A stretch of 64,000 nt of DNA from Paenibacillus plantarum (GCF_013141695.1 NZ_WHNY01000075.1:186001-250000); one strand, 5' to 3'; counted from the first letter of the stretch, positions 33,238 through 42,913 are shown. Made by a program: numbers and translations. The notes: generated from the sequence alone by a model not told the origin.

Positions 33238-34524
33238 ATGAAACGACCGGTATTCAAACGATTCGGGGAACTCACCCGGCTTCCGGCACCTTTTTGGCTA
33301 CTTGTAACTTGCTTGGCAGCTAGCTTGTTATTCATGCTATTTCAAGGTGGCAAGCTGGCTTCAATGTTATTCATTACGATGACTTTTTTAGCTATCTATT
33401 TGCTTTCAGGGAATTGGAGTGGTATCAGACGTGTGCAAGGGACTCGAAAGATTACCAATGCAACCGCAGAAGCTAAGCTGGAAGCAGGACAATCTTTACA
33501 AATCCAACTTGGCGTCCAAGTACCAGGTTATTGGCCAGTTCCCTACGTAATGATTAAAGATCAGCTTATACGTCAGAATGGGGACGAATCTGTTTTTGAA
33601 GGATCTATCGTTCCAGACTGGAAACGTCGGGGTGAGTTCACGTATAGCACGCCTCCGCTTCGGAGAGGGTACTATCGTTTTGGAGAAACCGAATGCTTAA
33701 CCGAGGATATTTTCGGCTTCTTTCAGCATAAAGGTCGATTAGATCTGCAACAACCGATAACTGTGTATCCCCAAACCGTTACGATCCGCGAATGGGCGCA
33801 ATTTCATCAAATGCTCAAAGGTATGCAGCATCACTCAACGGCGACGAGTGCACACCGGGAAACGACTCAAATCAATGGTGTTCGTGAATACATTTATGGT
33901 GATCGGCTTTCACGTATACATTGGAATGCGACAGCGAAGACGGGAACTTGGAAGTCGAAGGAGTTCGAGCGTGAATCTTTGCCGAAAACCATCGTGTTAC
34001 TGGACCGAACCGCTCGCGCTTACCGAGATGCGGCTGAGTTTGAACTAGCCGTGTCTGTTGCGGCTTCCTTGTTCCGATACGGAACAGGACGCGAAATGTC
34101 GCTTGGTTTACTGTCAATCGGCAAGGAATTTACTTATTTTGAACCGAAGCACAGTCAGCATCATTACAAGGAAATTGTTAAACATCTCGTTGGTGTTGAT
34201 GCAGATGGGTACCAGACGCTCAGCCAGATTTTGAAGGAACGCTCACAGGATTGGCCTGCAGGCAGTTTAATTGTGCTCATTTCTCCGCAAAAGGGGAGTG
34301 CGATGCTGCAGATGTTTCAGCAAATGGCACTTCTTCAAATGAAGCCATGTCATATTTGGGTTCATACCCAAGCAGAACAAGCTCTCGGCCCACAAGGTGT
34401 GGAACATATCTCTGCTCATGAGGATTATATTAAGGCCATTCGCTCACAAGGCTATATGGGGTATGAAGTAAGTCAATTAACGGACTTGCCTAACCTCTTG
34501 GGAGGGGCGAAACGGTATGCCTAA
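33238..34524 (+). CDS. DUF58 domain membrane protein
   Basis: 428 residues from ATG 33238, just after the moxR stop. Two membrane spans in the first 60 residues (PFWLLVTCLAASLLFML and following), an outside beta-rich domain (LRRGYYRFGETECLTEDIFG) and the DUF58 core with VREYIYGDRLSRIHWNATAK, resembling a von Willebrand A fold. DUF58 proteins always accompany MoxR and transglutaminase-like proteins; the joint function, likely in the cell envelope, is not established. Overlaps the next gene by eight bases. Confidence 0.9.
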   Translation: MKRPVFKRFGELTRLPAPFWLLVTCLAASLLFMLFQGGKLASMLFITMTFLAIYLLSGNWSGIRRVQGTRKITNATAEAKLEAGQSLQIQLGVQVPGYWPVPYVMIKDQLIRQNGDESVFEGSIVPDWKRRGEFTYSTPPLRRGYYRFGETECLTEDIFGFFQHKGRLDLQQPITVYPQTVTIREWAQFHQMLKGMQHHSTATSAHRETTQINGVREYIYGDRLSRIHWNATAKTGTWKSKEFERESLPKTIVLLDRTARAYRDAAEFELAVSVAASLFRYGTGREMSLGLLSIGKEFTYFEPKHSQHHYKEIVKHLVGVDADGYQTLSQILKERSQDWPAGSLIVLISPQKGSAMLQMFQQMALLQMKPCHIWVHTQAEQALGPQGVEHISAHEDYIKAIRSQGYMGYEVSQLTDLPNLLGGAKRYA

Positions 34525-36748
34525 CACATGGTGGAGCAGAATTCTTCTCAAGGATTGGGCATTGCGCGTATCTGCGATATTCGTGGGGATATTCCTTTAC
34601 CAATTTCTGATTTGGATTATGAAAGAAGATGGTTTGTGGCTTCCAGAGACGGTTTCATTCGTTACCTGGACCTTAGTACTTACTACAGCGACCTACTGTA
34701 TTCCCAAAATAAAAGACAGTTGGCGAGGATTTCTCCAATTCGTTCTTATCATCTGGTTCCATGGTTTGGGCATGGGTTACCATTGGGTAGCCGTACATAT
34801 TACAACATGGAAAGAGGCGCTTCGCTTCATTGGACTTAACGCGGGGCAGCTAGAACCGTATATTTGGTTTAGTTTGGGAGCATGGATCATTTATTTATTC
34901 GCAATGTGGTCCGTTCAATCCAGGTTCCGTATTGTCGTCCTTATCTTTGTTAGTATTTTGTTTTTTGCCGTTCGTGATTCTTTCAGTATGATTTTTCTTT
35001 GGCCGCAAGTGGCGATGATTATGCTTTGTGGATTTCTGCTTTTAATTGTGAGACATTTCTCCCAATTGAAGAAGAAAGCGCCAGACGTGTGGGAAACGAT
35101 TTCCGATTATCCGTCTTCATTCACCGTTCCTATTCTTATCTTAATTGGTGTGATTACGTTAGCAGGTGTTTTCGCTCCGACAGTAAATCCCATACTGACA
35201 GACCCTTACACCGCGTGGAAAGTGAGTCGTGGGGAAACGGTGCCGTTGCTTGGCAAAGGAGTTAGCATTGCCACATCGACCGCAGATGCCTCATCCGGCT
35301 ATAGTCGAGATGACAGCCGCCTCGGTGGCGGATTTCGATTTGATTACACACCGGTGATGACCGTTGAATCTACCAAACGAACGTACTTCCGTGGGGAAAC
35401 CCGATCGATGTATAATGGTAAAGGATGGGAGCTTGGACCAACGGAGAAGAGATTGCCTGCGTATCGGGTGAATTTGAATCCGTTACCGCTTGATCCACGA
35501 TTTGATGTATCCCAATTGAAAACGCAAGAAGTTACGCAAAGTGTTGTGATGGATCGAGATGAGGCTTTCCCGGTTATATTCGGGGGCTATGCCATTCAGA
35601 AAATCGTGGAAATCAATCAAGGTGAGAATCCATTTCAACGCATCATTTGGACACCGCGACAATCGGAACTTCGATTCACGGGACGGTCTAATTATCCGAA
35701 AGACTATTCAATTGTTGTCCAAGAGCCGATTCTAGAGGAAGATCTACTGCGGCAATCGCAGCAAGATTTTACCAACAAACCAGAGTGGGCAGAATACCTG
35801 CAAGTTCCTGTAGATTTACCCGAGCGAGTGAAGCAGTTAGCGCTAGATATTACGAAATCTGCGACGAATCCTTATGATAAAGCAAAGCTGGTTGAGAAGT
35901 ATTTATCCGAACATTTTCCTTATACGAATACACCGGATGAAACGAAAGGGAAGAGCAAGGATTTCGTGGATCGATTCTTATTCGAAGTGAAGCAAGGATA
36001 TTGTGACTACTATTCGACGGCAATGGCTGTCCTCACACGATCACTTGGCTTACCTACTCGTTGGGTGAAAGGATACTCCTCTGGCACTTCATCGGTTGCT
36101 GACGACATTCGAGAGCAGGGTTTCTTGAGCCAGTTAGGAACAACGCTTGATCTAAATGGCGCTGGCACATATACGGTACGTAACTCAGATGCTCACTCTT
36201 GGGTAGAAATTTATTTTGAAGGCTTTGGATGGATTTCTTTCGAGCCAACCTCCGGCTTTGTGTTGCCTAATGTGTTCCCTGAAGCAGCGCCAGTTGTAGA
36301 AGATTTAACCACAGACACAGAAACGAGTACATTGCCTGAAGAAACGACAGAAGCAGCAAGTTTCACTTGGCTCTGGCTGACATTAAGTGGTGTAGTTGTC
36401 GCAGCACTTCTTACTGTTGCTGCATTCTTCTTCGTAAGAAGCGAGACGTGGCATAATTGGCGTGCACGCAGGAAACAGCTGCAGGTCGTGAATTTTAATC
36501 AGAAAATTATCGTTGAATTTGAACGAATGCTTCGTGCTTGTCGTCGTAAAGGGTACACGCGATACGAATATGAAACGGTGCGCGAAGCAACGACCAGGTG
36601 GTCGACGCAGAGCAAGTGGATGAAGAAAGAGCTGGACGCATTAATTGAACTGTTCGAACGTGCCAAATACAGTCAATTAGCTGTGTCTGAAGTCGAATAT
36701 CAACAAGCGAACCAATTAATTATCCGTGTAAAAGAACAAATAAAATGA
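34517..36748 (+). CDS. TgpA-type transglutaminase-like membrane protein
   Basis: 743 residues. Six or so N-terminal spans (about 15-210), a large extracellular region with the transglutaminase fold, and one C-terminal span (WLWLTLSGVVVAALLTVAAF) leading to a 100-residue cytoplasmic DUF4129-like tail. The papain-like triad is visible: Cys in VKQGYCDYYSTAMAVLTRSL, His in RNSDAHSWVEIYFEGFG, Asp/Glu in SFEPTSGF. Family members may act on peptidoglycan or proteins outside the membrane; not proven. Third gene of the MoxR operon. Confidence 0.9.
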   Translation: MPNTWWSRILLKDWALRVSAIFVGIFLYQFLIWIMKEDGLWLPETVSFVTWTLVLTTATYCIPKIKDSWRGFLQFVLIIWFHGLGMGYHWVAVHITTWKEALRFIGLNAGQLEPYIWFSLGAWIIYLFAMWSVQSRFRIVVLIFVSILFFAVRDSFSMIFLWPQVAMIMLCGFLLLIVRHFSQLKKKAPDVWETISDYPSSFTVPILILIGVITLAGVFAPTVNPILTDPYTAWKVSRGETVPLLGKGVSIATSTADASSGYSRDDSRLGGGFRFDYTPVMTVESTKRTYFRGETRSMYNGKGWELGPTEKRLPAYRVNLNPLPLDPRFDVSQLKTQEVTQSVVMDRDEAFPVIFGGYAIQKIVEINQGENPFQRIIWTPRQSELRFTGRSNYPKDYSIVVQEPILEEDLLRQSQQDFTNKPEWAEYLQVPVDLPERVKQLALDITKSATNPYDKAKLVEKYLSEHFPYTNTPDETKGKSKDFVDRFLFEVKQGYCDYYSTAMAVLTRSLGLPTRWVKGYSSGTSSVADDIREQGFLSQLGTTLDLNGAGTYTVRNSDAHSWVEIYFEGFGWISFEPTSGFVLPNVFPEAAPVVEDLTTDTETSTLPEETTEAASFTWLWLTLSGVVVAALLTVAAFFFVRSETWHNWRARRKQLQVVNFNQKIIVEFERMLRACRRKGYTRYEYETVREATTRWSTQSKWMKKELDALIELFERAKYSQLAVSEVEYQQANQLIIRVKEQIK

Positions 36749-36750
36749 TG

Positions 36751-36790
36751 AACTGAAGCCACTCTCCCCACAAGGAGGGTGGCTTCCTAT
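36751..36790 (+). terminator. Hairpin after the transglutaminase gene
   Basis: GAAGCCAC.CTCC / GGAG.GTGGCTTC stem with loop CCACAA, but only CTAT follows, no T-run, so termination is probably weak. Confidence 0.45.
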
Positions 36791-36808
36791 GAGAGGAGAT
36801 TTATTCAA

Positions 36809-37585
36809 ATGGCGTTTATCGATTGTCATTTTCATTCAGAATCCCTAGGTGTTGCAGCTTCCATGCATGTCATATTACCTCAAATTGCCAAAAGTCAGAT
36901 TGGACTAGCTTCGCATGCTTTTGGTGGGAAGCACCCTACTTTATTTTTGTTGCATGGATTGTCTGATGACCACACCATATGGATGCGTAGAACGTCCATT
37001 GAGCGCTATGCATCTCAGCATGGTATTGCGGTGGTTATGCCAGCTGTAAATCGCAGCTTTTATGCTGATATGGCGTCAGGTCCGAAGTATTGGGAGTTCG
37101 TTAGTGAAGAATTACCTGTGTTAGCAAGATCCTTCTTTCCTTTAGCCGAAGAGAGAGAGCTGAATTACGTGGCAGGACTGTCTATGGGTGGATATGGCGC
37201 GATGAAGTTGGCACTTTCGCATCCCAATCGTTATGGAGCGGGAGCGAGCTTATCCGGTGCCGTAGATATTGTTGAGCGTGCTACTGCGTTTCCGAATGAC
37301 TTTCAATTGATTTACGGCGATGTGTCGACGGTTAAAAATAGCCCAAATGATTTATTCTATCTCGCTAATCAGCTTGTTGGTAGTAAACAAGAGCAACCTA
37401 AGCTCTATCAATGTTGTGGCACTGAGGATTTTCTGTATGAAGATAACATTCGATTCCGGGATTATTGCCTTGCACAAGGGCTGGAAATTACCTATGAAGA
37501 AGAGTCCGCCACGCATGAATGGGGATATTGGGATCGCAAAATTCAACACGTTTTGAATTGGTTGCCGTTGCCAACAAGAGACTAG
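36809..37585 (+). CDS. Esterase of the alpha/beta-hydrolase fold (esterase D/S-formylglutathione hydrolase-like)
   Basis: 258 residues from ATG 36809 (GAGGAG nine bases upstream). No signal peptide. Oxyanion/lid region LFLLHGLSDDHTIWMRRTSI, nucleophile Ser in YVAGLSMGGYGAMKLALSHP, Asp in CGTEDFLYEDN, His in EESATHEWGYWD: the full triad. Such enzymes hydrolyse short acyl esters, often acetylated sugars. Neighbours give no substrate. Confidence 0.88.
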   Translation: MAFIDCHFHSESLGVAASMHVILPQIAKSQIGLASHAFGGKHPTLFLLHGLSDDHTIWMRRTSIERYASQHGIAVVMPAVNRSFYADMASGPKYWEFVSEELPVLARSFFPLAEERELNYVAGLSMGGYGAMKLALSHPNRYGAGASLSGAVDIVERATAFPNDFQLIYGDVSTVKNSPNDLFYLANQLVGSKQEQPKLYQCCGTEDFLYEDNIRFRDYCLAQGLEITYEEESATHEWGYWDRKIQHVLNWLPLPTRD

Positions 37586-37608
37586 GGAGAAAATATGTTC
37601 TTTTCTTT

Positions 37609-37637
37609 TTGCAACAAACGAGGCACTATGATATAGT
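37609..37637 (+). promoter_or_regulatory. Sigma-A promoter of the yqeG block
   Basis: TTGCAA (37609-37614), 17-base spacer, TATAGT (37632-37637). The TTG start of yqeG lies about 33 bases after the expected transcription start. Confidence 0.7.
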
Positions 37638-37676
37638 TTCACGTATATGTCAAGGAAGCAGTTGGAGGGAATTTGT

Positions 37677-38171
37677 TTGCTGAAAAAGCTTGTACCCAGA
37701 CAGTCTGTTCATACAATTTATGATATTGATGCCAATCACCTGTGGGGATTCGGTATTCGCGGAATTATAACGGATCTTGATAATACACTTGTCGGTGCAG
37801 CTGATCCACATGCGACACCTGAGTTAATAGAATGGCTGAATCATTTGCAGCAGATCGGCTTCAAAGTAGTCATTGTGTCGAACAACCATCATCACCGGGT
37901 GTCGACCTTTGCTAAGCCACTGGGCATTCCGTTTATTCACCGTGCCAAAAAACCGACGAATGCTTCCTTCCATAAAGCGATGAAGTTGCTTGGAACGAAT
38001 GCGCGACAGACGACTGTTATCGGGGATCAAATGCTGACAGATGTGCTGGGCGGCAATCGAATGGGGCTATACACGATCCTCGTTCAACCTATCTCAAGAA
38101 AAGATGAAGGCTTCTTCACGAAAGTGAACCGCCAAATTGAGAAATGGGCTCTAGCAAGGATGAAGAAATAG
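37677..38171 (+). CDS. yqeG: YqeG family HAD-IIIA phosphatase
   Basis: 164 residues. Start is TTG 37677: GGAGGG lies seven bases upstream and the protein then begins MLKKLVP, like B. subtilis YqeG; the ATG at 37647 has no ribosome site. HAD motifs: IITDLDNTLVGA (nucleophile Asp), VVIVSNN, and VIGDQMLTDVLGGNRMG. The family acts on small phosphorylated molecules, possibly phosphatidylglycerophosphate. First gene of the conserved yqeG-yqeM block. Confidence 0.92.
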   Translation: MLKKLVPRQSVHTIYDIDANHLWGFGIRGIITDLDNTLVGAADPHATPELIEWLNHLQQIGFKVVIVSNNHHHRVSTFAKPLGIPFIHRAKKPTNASFHKAMKLLGTNARQTTVIGDQMLTDVLGGNRMGLYTILVQPISRKDEGFFTKVNRQIEKWALARMKK

Positions 38172-38180
38172 GGAGGTTTC

Positions 38181-39296
38181 ATGAGTACAGAAACAATACA
38201 ACATTGTGCGGGTTGCGGCATTGGGCTGCAAACAGAAGACAAAAGTAAGCTGGGCTTTATTCCAGAGGCTGCCTTGCAAAAGGAACCTTTGATTTGCCAG
38301 CGCTGTTATCGGATTAAGCATTATAATGAGTCTTCGAGTATTACCCTTCAACAAGATGACTTCCTGAAATTATTAGGACATGTTGGTCAAACGAAGGCGT
38401 TAGTCGTGAAAATCGTGGATATTTTTGATTTTGAAGGCAGTATGATTAGTTCGCTTGCCCGATTCATTGGCAATAATCCCGTTTTACTCGTGGTTAACAA
38501 AATTGATTTACTTCCGAAAGTGACGAATGCCAACAAGATCATCAACTGGGTGCAGCGCAGAGTCAAGGAAGAGAATCTCAAGGTTGTTGATATCGTGTTA
38601 TGCAGCGCGAAGAAAAACATCGGTTTCGATCGTGTTATTTCGGCTGTACAAGAATATCGTGGCAACATGGACGTGTATGTGGTTGGTGCTACGAACGTAG
38701 GGAAATCGACGCTCATTAATCGTCTGATCAGTGATTACAGTGATCTGGAAGCTGAGTTGACGACGTCTCAATATCCGGGAACTACGCTTGATCTAGTCAA
38801 AATCCCATTGGATGATGGTCACTTCATTATTGATACGCCTGGGATTGTGTACAAGCATCGTCTTACGGAGGTAGTGAAGAAGCGTGATTTAACGCCACTC
38901 ATGCCGGACAAACCGCTGAAACCAATGGTATTTCAACTTAATGAGGGACAAACCTTATTTTTTGGTGCGTTAGTTCGTTTTGATTTTATTCAAGGTGAGC
39001 ATCAATCCTTCACGATATACACGTCGAATGCCATTCAGATTCATCGTACGAAGCTAGAGAAAGCAGATCAGTTATATGAAGACCACAAGGGTGTCATGCT
39101 GACGCCTCCGGCACAGGCAGATCTTGAAGAGCTTCCGAAGCTGGTCAAACATCCGCTGCACATTCCGAAGGGGAAACAGATGGATGTGCTGATCTCTGGA
39201 TTAGGCTGGATTAAAGTGAATAGTTTAGCAGGCGCTGCTCTTGCTGTACATGCACCGAAAGGTATCAAAGTCATTACACGGGAGTCGTTGATTTAG
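38181..39296 (+). CDS. yqeH: Ribosome biogenesis GTPase YqeH
   Basis: 371 residues. Circularly permuted GTPase for 30S subunit assembly: G4 NKIDLLPK comes before G1 GATNVGKSTLINRL and G3 DTPGIVYK. The N-terminal zinc site is CAGCGIGLQTEDKSKLGF with CQRCYRIKHYN. GGGAGGTTTC precedes the ATG. Full length and in the conserved position after yqeG. Confidence 0.95.
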   Translation: MSTETIQHCAGCGIGLQTEDKSKLGFIPEAALQKEPLICQRCYRIKHYNESSSITLQQDDFLKLLGHVGQTKALVVKIVDIFDFEGSMISSLARFIGNNPVLLVVNKIDLLPKVTNANKIINWVQRRVKEENLKVVDIVLCSAKKNIGFDRVISAVQEYRGNMDVYVVGATNVGKSTLINRLISDYSDLEAELTTSQYPGTTLDLVKIPLDDGHFIIDTPGIVYKHRLTEVVKKRDLTPLMPDKPLKPMVFQLNEGQTLFFGALVRFDFIQGEHQSFTIYTSNAIQIHRTKLEKADQLYEDHKGVMLTPPAQADLEELPKLVKHPLHIPKGKQMDVLISGLGWIKVNSLAGAALAVHAPKGIKVITRESLI

Positions 39297-39313
39297 GGGG
39301 ACATAGGGAGATC

Positions 39314-40177
39314 ATGGAGAAACCAGTGACGCCGATCGATAGTCATACAGTTTTGTACGGGGTTTTCGGGGATCCGATCAGGCATTCTCGTTCACCGATT
39401 ATGTTGAATCGTGCTTTTCAAGAAGCGGGCATTAATGGTGTATATGCAGCTTTTCACGTTAAGCCAGAAGCGCTTGGGGAAGCAGTCCGGGGAATTAGGG
39501 CACTAGGATATCGCGGAGTGAATGTGACCATTCCACATAAAGTAGATGTCATGAACTATCTCGATGAGATCGATGAGGGAGCTTTGATCGTTGGCGCAGT
39601 GAATACCATTGTGAATGAGAATGGGAAGCTCAAAGGCTTTAATACGGATGGGATCGGATATGTTCGTTCTTTGAAAGAAGAGACGGGCATCGAGCTCAAA
39701 GGTAAACGAGTACTTGTACTTGGGGCAGGCGGCGCGGCGAGAGGTGTGGCTTATGCACTTGCGAAAGAAGGTGCGAGCTGCATTTATATCGCGAATCGTA
39801 CCAAAGAGCGTGCAATCGAATTGGCAGCTACGATAGGTGCATTTACCGAAACCGTTGGTTTAGGGATGGATGAGCTGGAGAACGTTGTGGACAATGTTGA
39901 ATTCGTGTTGAATACGACGTCGGCAGGTATGCATCCGAACGTAGACGAGCTCCCATTACCGCTTCACCTGCTTCTACCGCATCACCTCGTTAGTGATCTT
40001 ATTTATAACCCGCGGATCACGAGATTTCTTCGTGAAGCGGAAGCAATTGGCGCGCGCATTCATGGCGGGCTTGGCATGTTTATTTATCAAGGCGCATATG
40101 CCTTCGAGTATTGGACGGGAACCCCTGCGCCGGTTGCGGCGATGAGACAGGTGGTAGAACAGTCATTAACTGAATAA
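39314..40177 (+). CDS. aroE: Shikimate dehydrogenase AroE
   Basis: 287 residues. NADP-dependent reduction of 3-dehydroshikimate to shikimate in aromatic amino acid synthesis. Substrate residues in GDPIRHSRSPIMLNRAFQEA, catalytic Lys in NVTIPHKVDVM, NTDGIGYVRSL, cofactor loop LVLGAGGAARGVAYAL and NRTKERA. Part of the yqe block, as in Bacillus. Confidence 0.95.
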   Translation: MEKPVTPIDSHTVLYGVFGDPIRHSRSPIMLNRAFQEAGINGVYAAFHVKPEALGEAVRGIRALGYRGVNVTIPHKVDVMNYLDEIDEGALIVGAVNTIVNENGKLKGFNTDGIGYVRSLKEETGIELKGKRVLVLGAGGAARGVAYALAKEGASCIYIANRTKERAIELAATIGAFTETVGLGMDELENVVDNVEFVLNTTSAGMHPNVDELPLPLHLLLPHHLVSDLIYNPRITRFLREAEAIGARIHGGLGMFIYQGAYAFEYWTGTPAPVAAMRQVVEQSLTE

Positions 40178-40197
40178 GAATGAATAGAGGGACATCC

Positions 40198-40491
40198 ATG
40201 TTAACAGGCAAACAGAAAAGACATTTGCGCTCTTTGGCGCACCATGTAGATCCAATTTTTCAAGTAGGTAAAGGTGGCGTAAATGATCATTTAATTCGTC
40301 ACATCCAAGAAGCTATTGAGGTGCGTGAATTGATCAAAATTACCGTACTCAACAATAGCGGTGAAGATCGCCAAGAAGTCGGAGCGGAATTGTCCGAGAA
40401 ATCAGGCGCGGAGCTAGTTCAAGTTATTGGTAAAATCGTTGTGTTGTACAAAGAATCGCGTGACAATAAGAAGATTGAACTGCCGCGCTAA
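40198..40491 (+). CDS. yhbY: YhbY-family RNA-binding protein (YqeI)
   Basis: 97 residues from ATG 40198 (AGAGGGACA upstream). CRM/YhbY fold with LTGKQKRHLRSLAHHVDPIF, the RNA-binding loop QVGKGGVN, and ELIKITVLNN. Binds pre-50S ribosomal particles; role in ribosome assembly or RNA metabolism. Conserved position between aroE and nadD. Confidence 0.93.
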   Translation: MLTGKQKRHLRSLAHHVDPIFQVGKGGVNDHLIRHIQEAIEVRELIKITVLNNSGEDRQEVGAELSEKSGAELVQVIGKIVVLYKESRDNKKIELPR

Positions 40492-40503
40492 TGAGGTGGA
40501 CGT

Positions 40504-41091
40504 ATGCTTGTCGGAATTATGGGAGGCACGTTCGATCCCATTCATACCGGTCATTTAATCGCAGCTGAACGTGCGAGGGTGGAAGGGTGCTTGGACGAGG
40601 TTTGGCTAATGCCAGCGAACGTCCCGCCGCATAAACCTAATGCCCCGAAAGGAACTAGCCAGCAGCGTTGGGAGATGGTTTGCCTTGCTGCAGAAGGCAA
40701 TCCTTTTTTTCGTCCTATCGATATCGAAATTAACAAAGGCGGCGTATCTTATAGTATCGATACGATCGAGCTGTTGAAATCGCAATATCCGGACATCGCG
40801 TTCACTTACATTATTGGCGCGGATATGGTTCAGTATTTGCCGCAGTGGCATCGCATCGATGACATCGTGCGGCATATTCATTTTATTGGATTAGCCAGAC
40901 CTGGTTATGAACTGGACTTGAAACAGCTTCCCGAACATATACGAAACCGAGTGAAGCTTGTTCCGATGCCCCTCGTTGAAATATCATCGACAGCTATTCG
41001 GGCGTTGAGACAGAAGAGGGATCCTGTCAGGTATCTTGTGCCAGATAAGGTTGGGCAATTCATGGAGGTGAATGGCTTATATGAAACGTGA
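40504..41091 (+). CDS. nadD: Nicotinate-nucleotide adenylyltransferase NadD
   Basis: 195 residues. Joins ATP and nicotinate mononucleotide in NAD synthesis. Nucleotidyltransferase signatures GGTFDPIHTGHLI at residue 8 and SSTAIRALR near the end; MPANVPPHKP for substrate binding. GAGGTGG precedes the ATG. Overlaps the yqeK start by about eleven bases. Confidence 0.95.
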   Translation: MLVGIMGGTFDPIHTGHLIAAERARVEGCLDEVWLMPANVPPHKPNAPKGTSQQRWEMVCLAAEGNPFFRPIDIEINKGGVSYSIDTIELLKSQYPDIAFTYIIGADMVQYLPQWHRIDDIVRHIHFIGLARPGYELDLKQLPEHIRNRVKLVPMPLVEISSTAIRALRQKRDPVRYLVPDKVGQFMEVNGLYET

Positions 41092-41653
41092 AGACCTCAT
41101 GGCAGCTGTGAAGGAGCAAATGCCGGAGCGGCGTTGGCAGCATACACTTGGTGTGATGGAAACGAGCGTTATGCTGGCTGAACGATTTGGCGGGGATGCG
41201 GCCAAAGCGGATGTTGCAGCGATTTTGCACGATTATTGCAAGTATTGGCCAACTGGGGAGCAAGCTAAGATTATTCGCGAGAACGATTTACCGCAAGATT
41301 TGTTAGTTTTCGATAAGGAGCTATGGCATTCACACGCAGGCGCTTTCATCGCGAAGACACAATTCGGGATCGATGACGAGGAAATTTTAGATGCGATTCG
41401 GTATCATACGTCTGGTCGAGAACAGATGACACTGCTCGACAAAATTGTTTGCTTGGCTGATTATATGGAGCCAGGTCGTGATTTTCCAGGAGTCGAACAT
41501 ATTCGAGAGCTGGCAAAGACGAGTCTTGAACGCGCGTTGATTGCCGGTTTTGACTCCACGATCAACTTCTTGATTTCCAAAGGAAAGCGCATTTATCCAT
41601 TAACAATTCTGACACGGAATGATTTATTGGAACAAATACAACTACACACCTAA
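41081..41653 (+). CDS. yqeK: HD-domain phosphohydrolase YqeK
   Basis: 190 residues from ATG 41081, which matches the YqeK N-terminus; ATG 41072 sits only three bases after GGAGG. Symmetrical diadenosine tetraphosphate hydrolase of the HD type: QHTLGV-type His, AAILHDYCKYWP (HD pair), WHSHAGAF, IRYHTSGREQMTLLDKIV and the later ADYMEPGRDF. Clears alarmone-like Ap4A. Overlaps nadD. Confidence 0.93.
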   Translation: MKREDLMAAVKEQMPERRWQHTLGVMETSVMLAERFGGDAAKADVAAILHDYCKYWPTGEQAKIIRENDLPQDLLVFDKELWHSHAGAFIAKTQFGIDDEEILDAIRYHTSGREQMTLLDKIVCLADYMEPGRDFPGVEHIRELAKTSLERALIAGFDSTINFLISKGKRIYPLTILTRNDLLEQIQLHT

Positions 41654-41672
41654 TGACATGGAGGATGATTGC

Positions 41673-42020
41673 ATGAGTAAAAACCCAGAAGAAATATTAG
41701 CATTCGTTGTTGAGGCAGCGGAAGACAAGAAAGCGGCAGATATCGTTAGCCTGAATTTGAAAGGTGTATCGTTAATCGCTGATTATTTCGTTATTTGTCA
41801 CGGGAATTCGGAAACACAAGTTCAAGCGATTGCGGGCGAGGCTCGTAAAAAAGCACACGAACATGGTGTTCATATTCGAGGGTTTGAAGGCGTTGATACC
41901 GCAAGATGGGTACTGCTTGATTTAGGAGATGTTGTTCTCCACGTTTTCCATCGTGATGACCGTGAATACTATAACATCGAAAGACTTTGGTCCGATGCTA
42001 AAGTTGTGGAACGCGTATGA
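41673..42020 (+). CDS. rsfS: Ribosome silencing factor RsfS
   Basis: 115 residues from ATG 41673 (GGAGGATG eight bases upstream). Binds ribosomal protein uL14 and blocks subunit joining in stationary phase. Family signature DYFVICHGNSETQVQAIAGE and GVDTARWVLLDLGDVVLHVF. Overlaps the next start by four bases. Confidence 0.95.
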   Translation: MSKNPEEILAFVVEAAEDKKAADIVSLNLKGVSLIADYFVICHGNSETQVQAIAGEARKKAHEHGVHIRGFEGVDTARWVLLDLGDVVLHVFHRDDREYYNIERLWSDAKVVERV

Positions 42021-42913
42021 GAATGGAAGCAGGATCCCTTGTTACCCTAGAGGTAGCAAGGGAAGTTCCACCAAACGGCTTTTTCCTCACGGATGGCTAT
42101 CAAGATTTTCTACTACCTTACGCGGAAATCGTAGGTAATCGAATTAGTGCGGGAGATAAAGTGGAAGTTTTCTTATTCCACGATACACAGGATCGAATCA
42201 TGGCTACTATGAAACGTCCACTTCTGACCATGGGTCAAGTGGGGCTACTAGAGGTTGTTGATATTCATCCGCGTTTTGGCTATTTCTTAGAAATGGGCCT
42301 AGGGCGTCATCTGCTTTTACCATATCGCAATGTGCCTGAATTCGAAGATCTTCGTCCTCAAGTTGGGGACAAAGTGTTTGCAACGCTTGCACATGATCGC
42401 CAAGGTCGATTGATCGCCAAGCTGGCACTTGAAGAGGATTTGGCACCGCTTTGTGTGAGAGCTCCATCGAGCTGGACGAACCAATGGGTGAAAGCGCGCG
42501 TGTATCGCCCTCTGCAAATGGGTACATTTGTCATATGTGAAGCAGGAGTCCTAGGGTATGGCGTCATCGGTCTTATCATCCCACAAGAGCGTACACGTTT
42601 ACTTCGCGTAGGCGAGCAAGTGGATGTAAGGATTGCTTTCGTCCGTGAAGAAGATGGACGAGTTAATCTATCCATGAGGCTACCTAAGGAAAAAGGACGC
42701 GATGAAGATGCAGATCGCATTCTTGAAGTGCTGCGTGAACGTCCAGGAAATGCGATGCCATTTTCGGATAAAACACAAGCTGATGTAATTAAAGATAAAT
42801 TCGGACTAAGTAAGGCAGCCTTCAAACGTGCCTTAGGTAAACTTATGAAAGATGGGCTCATCTATCAGGAAGCAGACTGGACCTATCTGAAACAAGAGGA
42901 GACGCAAGGCTGA
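42017..42913 (+). CDS. CvfB/YitL-like S1 RNA-binding protein
   Basis: 298 residues. Several S1-type OB domains followed by a winged helix at the C-terminus: GFFLTDGYQDFLLPYAEIVG, GYFLEMGLGRHLLLPYRNVP, VRIAFVREEDGRVNLSMRLP and DVIKDKFGLSKAAFKRALGK. CvfB proteins bind RNA and affect virulence-factor expression in staphylococci. Overlaps rsfS by ATGA and is followed after one base by yqeM, so it is a true member of this operon, where Bacillus subtilis lacks it. Confidence 0.88.
   Translation: MRMEAGSLVTLEVAREVPPNGFFLTDGYQDFLLPYAEIVGNRISAGDKVEVFLFHDTQDRIMATMKRPLLTMGQVGLLEVVDIHPRFGYFLEMGLGRHLLLPYRNVPEFEDLRPQVGDKVFATLAHDRQGRLIAKLALEEDLAPLCVRAPSSWTNQWVKARVYRPLQMGTFVICEAGVLGYGVIGLIIPQERTRLLRVGEQVDVRIAFVREEDGRVNLSMRLPKEKGRDEDADRILEVLRERPGNAMPFSDKTQADVIKDKFGLSKAAFKRALGKLMKDGLIYQEADWTYLKQEETQG

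Noticed and set aside
42358..42861. 167-residue minus-strand open frame inside the CvfB-like gene
   Set aside because: Ser/Arg-rich antisense shadow without ribosome site.
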